Source of the DNA: Janthinobacterium sp. 1_2014MBL_MicDiv | Lineage (GTDB): Bacteria > Pseudomonadota > Gammaproteobacteria > Burkholderiales > Burkholderiaceae_D | Length of the DNA: 64,000 bases | Assembly: GCF_001865675.1 (NCBI RefSeq) | Contig: NZ_CP011319.1 | Span: 2,914,001 to 2,978,000, forward strand | Direction: 5' to 3' | Shown: positions 54,178-62,068 of the stretch, in pieces | Position numbering within the stretch: the stretch's first letter is position 1 | Layout of the letters: every line of letters begins with the position of its first letter | The notes under the pieces: generated by a model | Told to the model about the DNA's origin: nothing | The model's database searches: none | The model's input: the letters and a program-made list of their open reading frames with translations, nothing else | Position numbers and translations under genes: made by a program

Positions 54178-56517
54178 CTAATGTTCCGCCGTGACGGCGA
54201 CACCGCCCGGCACGAAGCTGACCCGGCCATCGCGGTAACGCACCAGTACCACCACCTTGGCGTCCAGCAATTGGCCGTGCTGCACGGCAGGCAGATAGGT
54301 CCAGCGTTGCACGCTATCGAGCAGCACCTTGTTGAGCATGGGTTCCATCGGCAATTCCGCCGCCGCGTACGTCAGGCTGCCGTCGGCGGCAATGGTCAGG
54401 GTCAAACGGTTTTCGCCCGTCGCGTGCTGTTTGTCGAGCACGCCATAGTCGACCGTCGTCATCGTCTCGCGCTGCACGCCGCCGACCTGGTCCCGCAGGG
54501 GCGGCATGGCCTGGAGCTTTTGCGCCAGCAGCACGCCCTCGGCCAGCGTCTTGTCCCAGCGCTTCTGGTAGGCGCCCGGTTGCGCCAGGCGCAACACCCT
54601 GGCGGTCAGGTCCATGCGCTGCATCGTGCGCGCGACGCCATTGTCGGCCGGCTCGCCCGGATCCGCCGGCAAGGCGTTCTGCACGGCATAACGGTAAGCC
54701 GTCAGCCGCGCCAGCGCCACCAGATTGACGGCATCGCGCTCGTCGCCACCGCGCAGCTGTGCAGCCGCCGCGATGCCCAGCCAGGCCGGGCCATCGGTCG
54801 GGCGCGCCCACACGGCTTGCTCGAAGTACTGGCGCGCCGCCTGCGGTTCGTTCAGGCTCAGGTGCATGCGGCCCATGGCCGCCGCCACCAGATGGTCGCG
54901 CGGGTTGGCTTGCAGCAGATCAAGATAACTGGCGACCAGCGCCGGCTCATAGCCGGGCACCCAGCCCAGGCCTTCCAGCAACGAGGCGCGCAGCTGCGCC
55001 TGCGTGCGGTCGCCACCGTAGCCGGACTGCTTTTCTTCGCCGGCACGGTACAGCAGTTGCAAGCCCCGCGTGACGGCAGCGTCGTCGCCCTTGCTGATCG
55101 CTTGCGACAGGCTGCGCACGGCCTTGCGCGCGTCGGACGGCTGGAAGCCGGCCGTCCTGCGCGGACGCCAGGAAAATACTTCCAGGCCTGCCGCCTGGTC
55201 GGCTTGCGCCTGCAGGCTGGCCTTGTCCTTCACTGCATCGGGCGACGAAGTCCAGGCCGTGAAGCCGATCAGGAACAGCACGATCAGCAGCACCACCACG
55301 GCCCAGCCCTTGCCGCTGATGCCGCCGCCAGTGTTGGCCGCCACGGGGATGGCGGCCGGCGCCTGCCCCGGCACCGTGCGGCGCGCGCTGCGTTGCAGCG
55401 GCAACGATTGCTGTTGCCGTTGCAACTGTTGCGCTTGCACGGATGCCTGCGCGGCCGCAGCGATGACTTTCTCGCGCGCGCAGGCCGCGCAGCCATGGCC
55501 CGCAAAATGCTGGTGTTCGGGATTCGCGGCGCAGACGACGAGCTTGCCGCCGCTGCGCTGCGCATAGCCGCGCAGCAACTGCGCCCAGTCGGCCGCCGAT
55601 GGCCGCTGCGGTTTCGGTGACGGGGAAAAGGCGCGGTCGAACATGGCCCGCAACTCGGGCGGCATCAGCGCGTGGCCGCTGGTGGCGTTGGGTGCCAGCT
55701 GCTTGTGGCGCTTGACGCCATACGCATAGCAGCCGTCGCGGATGCGGCCGGGAATGTCGCTGGCTACTTGCGCATTGCCGGGCCGCCCGCTGTACGGGTG
55801 GATGCCAAAGTTCAGCAGCTGGAAGATGACGACGGCCAGGGCAAAGCGGTCTTGCGCCATTTCCGTGCCCGCCGGCATGCCCTTGCGCTGGAACTCGGGC
55901 GCCAGGTAGTCGGCCGTGAATTGCTCGGCAGGAAAGCGCTCGGCATGGCCCTGGATGCTGAAACCATCGCAGTCGAGCATGGCGATGTACAGGGAATCGC
56001 GGTAAAAGCGCAGGTTCACGGGTTTCAGGTCGACCACGTAATGCTGCTGCTGGTGCAGCGCGTCGATCACGGCGGCCAGGTTGGCGGCCAGGGTCAGCTT
56101 GGGACCGAGTCCCGTCGGCAAGCCGGCCGCGCGCGCCTGGCGCTCCTGCATGACCTGTTCCAGCTCGGCCGTTTGCGCCATGTCCAGCAGGGGCATGACG
56201 AAGCCGGCAAAGCCGCCCTGGCCGTCGAACACGGCCGCCTGCGGCCAGGCGATCTGCACGTAGCGCTTGCCGTTTTCCAATTGGTCGGGCAGCTCGGGCG
56301 ACAGTTCCAGCATCGCTTCGAGCTTGCGCCGGTTGGCGGCGCGGTCCAGGTGCGGATGGTAGAGCTTGGCGACCTGGGCGGGCGCATCGGGTAACAGGTA
56401 GACGCTGCCCGCGCCGCCGCTCTTGACGAGTTTGCCCAGGATCAGACTACGGACTTTGTCCAGCCAAATTTTCCCACCCGGACTCAGGCCCGGCGTCACA
56501 CCCTGCTTCCGGCTCAT
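54178..56517 (-). CDS. Transmembrane Ser/Thr kinase with TPR and TonB-C-like C-terminus
   Basis: 779 residues. Kinase domain about 25-315: KLVKSGGAGSVYLL (glycine loop), VAKLY with Lys51, YVVDLKPVNLRF (catalytic Asp163), LDCDGFSI in place of DFG, and YLAPE. A Cys/His cluster at 329-346 (C329, His335/337, C343, C346) may bind zinc. After a Gln-rich linker, one TM segment lies at 404-423. The exported part has helical TPR-like repeats (about 480-650) and a final ~80 residues resembling the TonB C-terminal domain (VLLDSVQRWTYLPAVQHGQLLDAKV). The start overlaps the PP2C stop (ATGA). It probably links a cytosolic phosphorylation switch to periplasmic partners. Architecture assigned by eye. Confidence 0.85.
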   Translation of the reverse strand: MSRKQGVTPGLSPGGKIWLDKVRSLILGKLVKSGGAGSVYLLPDAPAQVAKLYHPHLDRAANRRKLEAMLELSPELPDQLENGKRYVQIAWPQAAVFDGQGGFAGFVMPLLDMAQTAELEQVMQERQARAAGLPTGLGPKLTLAANLAAVIDALHQQQHYVVDLKPVNLRFYRDSLYIAMLDCDGFSIQGHAERFPAEQFTADYLAPEFQRKGMPAGTEMAQDRFALAVVIFQLLNFGIHPYSGRPGNAQVASDIPGRIRDGCYAYGVKRHKQLAPNATSGHALMPPELRAMFDRAFSPSPKPQRPSAADWAQLLRGYAQRSGGKLVVCAANPEHQHFAGHGCAACAREKVIAAAAQASVQAQQLQRQQQSLPLQRSARRTVPGQAPAAIPVAANTGGGISGKGWAVVVLLIVLFLIGFTAWTSSPDAVKDKASLQAQADQAAGLEVFSWRPRRTAGFQPSDARKAVRSLSQAISKGDDAAVTRGLQLLYRAGEEKQSGYGGDRTQAQLRASLLEGLGWVPGYEPALVASYLDLLQANPRDHLVAAAMGRMHLSLNEPQAARQYFEQAVWARPTDGPAWLGIAAAAQLRGGDERDAVNLVALARLTAYRYAVQNALPADPGEPADNGVARTMQRMDLTARVLRLAQPGAYQKRWDKTLAEGVLLAQKLQAMPPLRDQVGGVQRETMTTVDYGVLDKQHATGENRLTLTIAADGSLTYAAAELPMEPMLNKVLLDSVQRWTYLPAVQHGQLLDAKVVVLVRYRDGRVSFVPGGVAVTAEH

Positions 56518-57272
56518 GTACGCAAGGCCAGCAGCAAGGTCTTGTCATCGCCCGTGATCTGGTGCGTGCGCGGGTCGGCCAGCGTGGAGGCCAGCGCCGC
56601 ATTGCCTGATTCAACGCTGTCGACCGTGCGCAGATAGCCTTGCACGGCATCCATGAACGGCGCGTACAGCGAGGCATTGTTCTTGCTCATGGCAAACGGC
56701 ATGCAGCCGTCGGACATCAGCACCACGCCGCGCACGGCTTGTGGAATCGCAAGCAGGCGCAGCTGTTCGCGCCAGCGCTCGCCGCTGATGAAATAGGTTT
56801 CGTTGGCATACTCGCCGTTGGCAGGTAGCGAGATCAGCTCGCCGCCGTCGCCCAGTTGCGCCACGCCCAGGCCATCGCCGAGGTGGAAGAAGAAGCCGCT
56901 GTCCTTGCCCATGACCACGCCCACCACCGTGCTGGCGTAGTCGTCCAGCGTGGCGTTGGCGGCGCTGGCGATGTCGTCCAGCGCGGCGCGGATCTGTGCC
57001 AGGGTGCCCGCCAGCGCGCCGTCCTGTAAATCCTGCACGGTGGCGCCCTGCTCCAGCCGTCCGGCCAGGGCCTGCACGGCGTGCGCGGCAACAAACTGCG
57101 CGCCGTGTTCGCTATAGCGGGCAGAACCGGCGCCGTCGCAGACGATGGCGACCAGCACGCCATTCACGACGGCGTGCGCGTGCGCATCCTGGCAAGGGAT
57201 GTCCTTGTCCAGGTGCGCCTTGCCCGTGACGGAAGCGCCAAACACGCGCCAATGATTGCTTACTGTCGCCAT
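56514..57272 (-). CDS. PP2C-type protein phosphatase of the VWA-PP2C-kinase triad
   Basis: 252 residues, soluble. AIVCDGAGSARYSEHGAQFV contains the metal-binding Asp-Gly pair, FFFHLGDGLGVAQLG the second block, VVLMSDGCMPF the third and ITGDDKTLLLAL the last Asp: the complete PP2C set in the compact form (PP2C_2). It should dephosphorylate the partner kinase or its targets. It lies 14 bases after the VWA gene and overlaps the kinase gene by four bases. Confidence 0.9.
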   Translation of the reverse strand: MATVSNHWRVFGASVTGKAHLDKDIPCQDAHAHAVVNGVLVAIVCDGAGSARYSEHGAQFVAAHAVQALAGRLEQGATVQDLQDGALAGTLAQIRAALDDIASAANATLDDYASTVVGVVMGKDSGFFFHLGDGLGVAQLGDGGELISLPANGEYANETYFISGERWREQLRLLAIPQAVRGVVLMSDGCMPFAMSKNNASLYAPFMDAVQGYLRTVDSVESGNAALASTLADPRTHQITGDDKTLLLALRT

Positions 57273-57286
57273 GGATCAGCGGGCGT

Positions 57287-57970
57287 TCACGTATTCACGA
57301 CGGACCAGCCGTCCGTTGACGCCAGCTGTGCCTGCGCACCGGGACGCGATTGCGACACCACTTGCATGCTGGCGCTCAGCCACAGGAACAGTTCGCGGAA
57401 CTGCAAGCCTTTCAGCTGTTTCACTCCCCGTTCGCCACGGCTGGAAAACTGTCCCAGCGAGTCGATATTCGCATTGTCGCCGACGGCGATGGGGAAGATC
57501 GCCACTTTATTGGCCTGCTCGGCCGCGCGCGCCTGTTCGGCGCCGTGCTGCCAGCGGTCCGTCGGCTCGCCGTCCGACATCAGGAACAGCCACGGTCGCG
57601 TGTACGCCACGCCGGCCTGGCGGAAACGCTGCTTTTCCTGCTCGATCTCGGCCAGCGCCAGTTCCACGGCCGCGCCCGTCGGCGTGGTGCCGTTCGCTTC
57701 AAGGCGAGGCGCCGTGAAATCCATGGCGTCGCACCAGTTGCTGGCGACCACGGCTTCATCGTGCGCGCCATATTGGATCACGAGGATGCGCACGCGCTTG
57801 GAGGCGATCACATCGGACTTGAGTTCCTGTTCCAGCAAGGCCAGCCCTTCATTGAGCAGCGCAACGGGCTCGCCGTCCATGCTGCCGGAGCAGTCGAGCA
57901 CGAGTACCAGCGGCGTGCGTTGTTCGGTGTTGTCGACCAGGGCGACGTCGGGAATCATTATTGAACTCAT
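57287..57970 (-). CDS. VWA-domain protein (TerY-like)
   Basis: 227 residues. LVLVLDCSGSMDGEPVALLN is an intact MIDAS motif (DxSxS), with NGTTPTGAAVELAL the Thr-containing loop and FLMSDGEPTDRW the distal Asp. This is the small VWA type named TerY in tellurite-resistance loci. It is likely cytosolic and a metal-dependent protein-binding partner of the phosphatase and kinase. First gene of the operon. The ATG at 57970 has no Shine-Dalgarno; the second in-frame ATG at 57958 is an alternative. Confidence 0.9.
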   Translation of the reverse strand: MSSIMIPDVALVDNTEQRTPLVLVLDCSGSMDGEPVALLNEGLALLEQELKSDVIASKRVRILVIQYGAHDEAVVASNWCDAMDFTAPRLEANGTTPTGAAVELALAEIEQEKQRFRQAGVAYTRPWLFLMSDGEPTDRWQHGAEQARAAEQANKVAIFPIAVGDNANIDSLGQFSSRGERGVKQLKGLQFRELFLWLSASMQVVSQSRPGAQAQLASTDGWSVVNT

Positions 57971-58247
57971 GGGTAATGGGTAAATGTAAAATCAGACACA
58001 GTGCGAATCTTACATCACCAGAGTGTTTTTCTCGCGCAAGTTTCCTACAGAACAATATTCAGGCAGATTTCCGCCGGCCATTGCAGCACCGATGTCTTTG
58101 TACTATCTTGAAAGATGCCCAGGCCAGATGGCAGCAATCAGCCCTTCCTCACAAAGGCAGGGTGGATCGCTGTGCCACACTGCCCTTACCCAGTTCCGCA
58201 CCTGCACGCCCGCGGCACACTGATGTAATGAGGAAATGGGGGCAAGC

Positions 58248-58982
58248 ATGGGTACGGCGACAGTAAGGGCGGATGTGGGCAAGCTGATCGGCACCATGTA
58301 CGACGCGGCCTGCGGCGAGGGCGACTGGCCACAGCTCGACAGCGCTGGCCTGAGCGGCCCGCAATGGCAGGAACTCTTGCCGCATCTGCAACGCGCCCTG
58401 TGCCTGCAGCAGCGCCTGCGCGAGACGCAGCTGGCCAGCCATTGCGCGCTGGCGGCGCTCGACGTCATGGGCGCCGCCGTGCTGGTGCTCGACGCCAACC
58501 TCGGACTGCGCTTCGCCACCCCCGCCGGCCATGCCTTGCATGCGGCGCAGCTGGCACACGCCGTCCCGCCCGACCTGGCGCGCGCCGTGCGCCTGGTTAT
58601 CGCCGGCGCCGGCGGCGCACCGCAATGCCAGTCGCTGCGCCTGGCGCGCAAGCAGCAAGCGCCGCTGGCCCTGACCGTCACCCCGCTGGCCGATTGCCAG
58701 CCTGCATGCGCGCTGCTGATCGCACGCGATCCCGCAAAAACGAGCACCTCCGTCCCCGCCTTGCGCCAGCTGTTTGACTTGACGCAGGCCGAAGCGCTGG
58801 TAGGCAAGGCACTGGCGCAAGGGGCCACCATCGAGGAAATCGCCGCGCGCTGCGGCATCAGCGTCAATACCGTCAAGACGCATCTGCACCACACCTACCT
58901 GAAGACGGATACCCGGCGCCAGGGCGAGCTGATCGCCCTGATCCACGGCGCGACGGCGCCCCTGGCCCACCTTGACGCCTGA
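58248..58982 (+). CDS. LuxR-type (GerE HTH) transcriptional regulator
   Basis: 244 residues. The C-terminal LTQAEALVGKALAQGATIEEIAARCGISVNTVKTHLH is a LuxR/GerE helix-turn-helix; the N-terminal ~170 residues look like a PAS-like sensor (GAAVLVLDANLGLRFATPAG). No receiver domain. The ATG at 58248 has GGGGGC upstream; an in-frame ATG at 58236 sits too close to its SD. It is divergent from the VWA-kinase operon with 277 bases between, which contain no other gene, so that operon is a plausible target. Confidence 0.87.
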   Translation: MGTATVRADVGKLIGTMYDAACGEGDWPQLDSAGLSGPQWQELLPHLQRALCLQQRLRETQLASHCALAALDVMGAAVLVLDANLGLRFATPAGHALHAAQLAHAVPPDLARAVRLVIAGAGGAPQCQSLRLARKQQAPLALTVTPLADCQPACALLIARDPAKTSTSVPALRQLFDLTQAEALVGKALAQGATIEEIAARCGISVNTVKTHLHHTYLKTDTRRQGELIALIHGATAPLAHLDA

Positions 58983-59167
58983 GGCCGTGTCATCCGATCG
59001 GATGATGTGCTGGGCAACTTGCCTGCCTACACTGCCAACACCGGCTGGCAGCGCCTTGCCAGCGTGACCGCACCGTCGCAGGCAGGCCGGTCCGACTTTC
59101 CGTGGCAACCACACAACCTCGCCGCGCCAGTACGGCATGGCGGCACAATTCAAGGATGGGCCGAAAA

Positions 59168-59617
59168 ATGAAAACATGGATACTCGCCGGCACACTGGGC
59201 GTCTGCGCCCTGCTGGCAAATGCACAAACGTTGCCCGACAGCCAGACCGTCACCATTCCCGGCGGACGCCTGCACACGATCGAACTGCCCGTCCATAAAC
59301 ACTTCATGAGCCCGGAAACGTTTGGCCAGTTCCGCGGCGCCTATGAACTGTCGAACGGCCAGGTGCTGTACCTGCGCAATGCCAGCGCCATCAGCACCAT
59401 CATGTATGCGCGCATCGACGACCAGGATGAGCACCGCATCATCGCCACCGACAGCGACAGCTTCGTCGCACTCGACCGGCAGCTGGCGATACGCATCGAC
59501 CTGCGCGACAATGGCGGCGTGGGCGGCGAAGTGCTGATGCAGGTACCGGCAGAGAAACTGGCCAGCGGCGCCATCGTGCCGGCCCACGTGCAAAGCCTGA
59601 GCCTGGCTGCGCGCTAG
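59168..59617 (+). CDS. Small exported protein, paralogue A1
   Basis: 149 residues with a signal peptide (1-20, ending LLANAQ). The mature part (FGQFRGAYELSNGQVLYL, MYARIDDQDEHRIIATDSDSFVALDRQLAIRID) is closely similar to the protein encoded at 60275. No Cys in the mature chain. I do not recognise a family. Residues before the start include AAGGA ten bases away. Followed by a small soluble-protein gene with which it forms a duplicated cassette. Confidence 0.8.
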   Translation: MKTWILAGTLGVCALLANAQTLPDSQTVTIPGGRLHTIELPVHKHFMSPETFGQFRGAYELSNGQVLYLRNASAISTIMYARIDDQDEHRIIATDSDSFVALDRQLAIRIDLRDNGGVGGEVLMQVPAEKLASGAIVPAHVQSLSLAAR

Positions 59618-59699
59618 GGCGGCGGGCTGACGCGGCAGACAGGTGCCGGGCCAGTGCCATCATCCCCGGCCCGGCCATCTTTCCCCATGCGTGGCAGCC

Positions 59700-60095
59700 A
59701 TGAGCAAGCAATATTGCGTCCAGCAGCAAAACGCGCTGACCCTGGCGGCCATCCGCCAGACGGCGGCCTGGTGGCGCGCGCGTCCCCTGCCCGACGCCCT
59801 GTGCGAGTGCGCGGCCAGCCACGGCGTGGCGCTCGAGGCGGCCATCATGCTCGACCTGCAGCTGGCGTTTCCCGGCATGCCCGCCGTGTACGGCAAGCTG
59901 CTGAGCGCCGATGGCCACTTCATCCACTTCGAGATGGATCTCGACGACGCCCTGCGCCCCCTGCCCGGCAGCGTGGAATGGCGCGACATCAGCGCCAGCT
60001 ATGACCTGGCCGAGCACAAACGCGGCACCGGCGTCGGCTACGGAGTGCTGTGCAAAAAGGTTTTGCAAGAAATGAATCACTGCGTGACTGCATAG
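59700..60095 (+). CDS. Small soluble protein of unknown function, cassette member B1
   Basis: 131 residues, no signal peptide. LDLQLAFPGMPAVYGKLLSADGHFIHFEMDLD and the C-terminal LCKKVLQEMNHC are its clearest features. The ATG at 59700 has only a weak ribosome-binding site; a GTG at 59643 would add 19 residues. It lies 82 bases after A1. Its last 16 codons recur as an in-frame remnant at 60759-60806 behind A2. Confidence 0.68.
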   Translation: MSKQYCVQQQNALTLAAIRQTAAWWRARPLPDALCECAASHGVALEAAIMLDLQLAFPGMPAVYGKLLSADGHFIHFEMDLDDALRPLPGSVEWRDISASYDLAEHKRGTGVGYGVLCKKVLQEMNHCVTA

Positions 60096-60274
60096 CCCCG
60101 CTGACAGCCGGCGCGGCATAAACCGCAGCCATGCGGTGGCCCGCCATGCAAAATATTCAGGCCTTTCTCCATCGAATGGAGGATGCGCAGCGCCAAACCC
60201 GTGTCTAGACTGGTTCCTGCCCCATGCCCGCCCGCATCATGCGTCAGAGCTCATCAACCATCGAGGAAGACACC

Positions 60275-60718
60275 ATGAAAACCATCATCCTGGGCACACT
60301 CCTGTGCCTCGCTGCCGCCAGCACGGCAGCCACCGCACAGACACTGGCGCCGGAGCACACCGTCACCGTGCCGGGCAATTCGCTGCGCATCGATGTGCCC
60401 GACCACCCGCGCTACATGATGCGCCAGGATTTCAAGAAATTCGTCGGCGCCTATGACCTGTCGAATGGCGACACCCTGGAACTGCGCCTCGCTGGCGCCG
60501 TCATGTATGCGCGTATCGGCAAGCAGGACGAGCACCGCATCGTCGCCACCGACCGCAACGCCTTCGTCGCGCTGGACCGCCAGCTGAAGGTACGCATCGA
60601 CCACAACGATGACGGCAGCATCGACGGCGAACTGGTGATGGTGCTGCCGTCGCAGAAACTGTCGGGCGGCGACATCGTGCCTTCCCGCGTACAAAACGTC
60701 GGCCTGGCATCGCGTTGA
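60275..60718 (+). CDS. Small exported protein, paralogue A2
   Basis: 147 residues, signal peptide 1-22 (ATAQTLAPE). It shares most positions with A1: FKKFVGAYDLSNGDTLEL, VMYARIGKQDEHRIVATDRNAFVALDRQLKVRID. GAGGAAGACACC precedes the ATG. The downstream 20-odd bases also match those behind A1, showing that the duplication covered more than the gene. Confidence 0.8.
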   Translation: MKTIILGTLLCLAAASTAATAQTLAPEHTVTVPGNSLRIDVPDHPRYMMRQDFKKFVGAYDLSNGDTLELRLAGAVMYARIGKQDEHRIVATDRNAFVALDRQLKVRIDHNDDGSIDGELVMVLPSQKLSGGDIVPSRVQNVGLASR

Positions 60719-60758
60719 GGCGGCAGGATAACGCGGCAGGCGCGGCGCAGGCCACGGC

Positions 60759-60806
60759 CTGCCGTGTAAAAAAGTCCTGCAAGAAATGAATAGCGCTACA
60801 CCGTAG
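60759..60806 (+). pseudogene. Remnant of a second copy of cassette gene B
   Basis: Fifteen in-frame codons plus TAG encode PCKKVLQEMNS and a short tail, matching the C-terminal end of the B1 protein (LCKKVLQEMNH) with codon-level similarity. The rest of the copy is missing between A2 and this point. It is a decayed duplicate and not a gene. Confidence 0.7.
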
Positions 60807-60893
60807 CGCAGTTCCAGGGAGTCGCGCGCCGCCATCGCGTGCTATCATCGCCGCCAAATTCCTTGAACGAATGGCAACGGCCCATGGAGCGCA

Positions 60894-61418
60894 ATGCAGA
60901 CACCTGGCAGTAACCCGATATTCACCGTGCTGCGGCGCGGCCTGCGCCTGCTGGCCTGGCCCCTGCTGGCCCTGGTCAGCGCCGCCTGCACCAGCACCAT
61001 GCGCCATCCTGCCAGCGAGCCCACGCAAGTCATCCTGCGCTTTACCTTTGACGACGGCAAGCCGATGCGGCATGAAGATCACATGGTCATGGCGCGCCAG
61101 CAAACGTATATCAAGTACTGCAGCAAGATAGGCAGCACCCGTGTCTGCGATGTCGGCATAGATATACTCTATGCAAGCGCCGACGCGCCGCTCGATGCCA
61201 CTGGCGAAGTGCGCGTCACCCTGCGTTCGACCGGCCCCATCGGCGACATGCCGACCGAACGCTGCATCAACGGCAAGTCCTACCTCTTTAATTCCGGCGA
61301 CTGGATACGCGGTCCGTTTCACCATGGGCAGGTGATCGAGATCCGCTACAAGATAAGTGCTTTGAAGATGGCATGCCCGAGGTCGGAGAGCGCGCCGCCG
61401 TGGTGGGATAAAGACTAG
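60894..61418 (+). CDS. Putative lipoprotein of unknown function
   Basis: 174 residues. Residues 1-32 form a signal peptide with LVSAAC as lipobox, so Cys32 would be lipidated. The mature domain has three further Cys pairs or singles (YCSKIGSTRVC, ERCINGKSYLF, MACPRSE) and a beta-rich pattern. TGGAGCGCA precedes the ATG. I do not recognise the family. Convergent with the TerB-family gene. Confidence 0.75.
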   Translation: MQTPGSNPIFTVLRRGLRLLAWPLLALVSAACTSTMRHPASEPTQVILRFTFDDGKPMRHEDHMVMARQQTYIKYCSKIGSTRVCDVGIDILYASADAPLDATGEVRVTLRSTGPIGDMPTERCINGKSYLFNSGDWIRGPFHHGQVIEIRYKISALKMACPRSESAPPWWDKD

Positions 61419-61511
61419 CAGCCAGTCTCATGCCAACACCAGCGGGCTGGCAAGCGCTGGCGGCGGCCGCAAGCCGATGCGCGCCGCCACCTGCCCTGAC
61501 TGACAATGAAT

Positions 61512-61967
61512 TTACTGCAACTCGAACTCGCCGGGAGTCAAGCCCAGCTCGCGCGCGATCTTGCCCGCCACGCGCTGCTCGTTGGCATCGAAATTGCCGT
61601 CCGACGAAGCCACCGCGATAATCATGCGCACCAGCAAGCGCGACGCCTCGACATTCGACTTCATCTTGCCCAGCGCCTGGTAGGCCTTGGCTTCGCCGAT
61701 ATCCTTGTCGAACTCCAGCTGGCCGACATATTCCTGGAAAGCCTTGATCACGTCCGTGGTGGTAAACACCGAGAGCGCGTCGTTGCTTTCAATAAACTTC
61801 ACCATCTTCTGCTTTTCTTCCGCACTGACGCTGCCGTCGGCCATGGCGATCAGGGCCGACCCCGCCATGGCGGCGTTCAGGAAATCCTTGTTCTTGTATT
61901 TCAAGGCCTCGGTTTTCAGTTCGCTGGCTTTGGTCTTCAGTTTGGACAGAAAGGAATCGAAACTCAT
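61512..61967 (-). CDS. TerB-family protein
   Basis: 151 residues. The core NAAMAGSALIAMADGSVSAEEKQKMVKFIES and MIIAVASSDGNFDANEQRVAGKIARELGL are the two acidic helical repeats of TerB, each with a DG-containing loop likely to bind a metal ion. An N-terminal helix of about 30 Lys-rich residues precedes it. GGAGGTGTACC gives a strong ribosome-binding site at 61967. TerB proteins act in tellurite and other stress responses, often with VWA (TerY), PP2C and kinase partners, all of which are encoded 4-10 kb away. No TerC, TerD or TerZ gene is in the window. Confidence 0.9.
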   Translation of the reverse strand: MSFDSFLSKLKTKASELKTEALKYKNKDFLNAAMAGSALIAMADGSVSAEEKQKMVKFIESNDALSVFTTTDVIKAFQEYVGQLEFDKDIGEAKAYQALGKMKSNVEASRLLVRMIIAVASSDGNFDANEQRVAGKIARELGLTPGEFELQ

Positions 61968-62068
61968 GGTACACCTCCGGGTTGGCGTGGATGCGGCTGC
62001 AATACGAGCGGCCACTTCCAGTCAACTGGGGGCGCATGCCTGGAATACAAGCGATGCGCCGCCCACCG

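Noticed and set aside
54178..57970. Type VI secretion regulatory module (PpkA/PppA-like)
   Set aside because: Kinase and PP2C phosphatase occur in T6SS loci, but no Tss, Hcp, VgrG or Fha gene is near, and the separate VWA protein fits the TerY-P type better.
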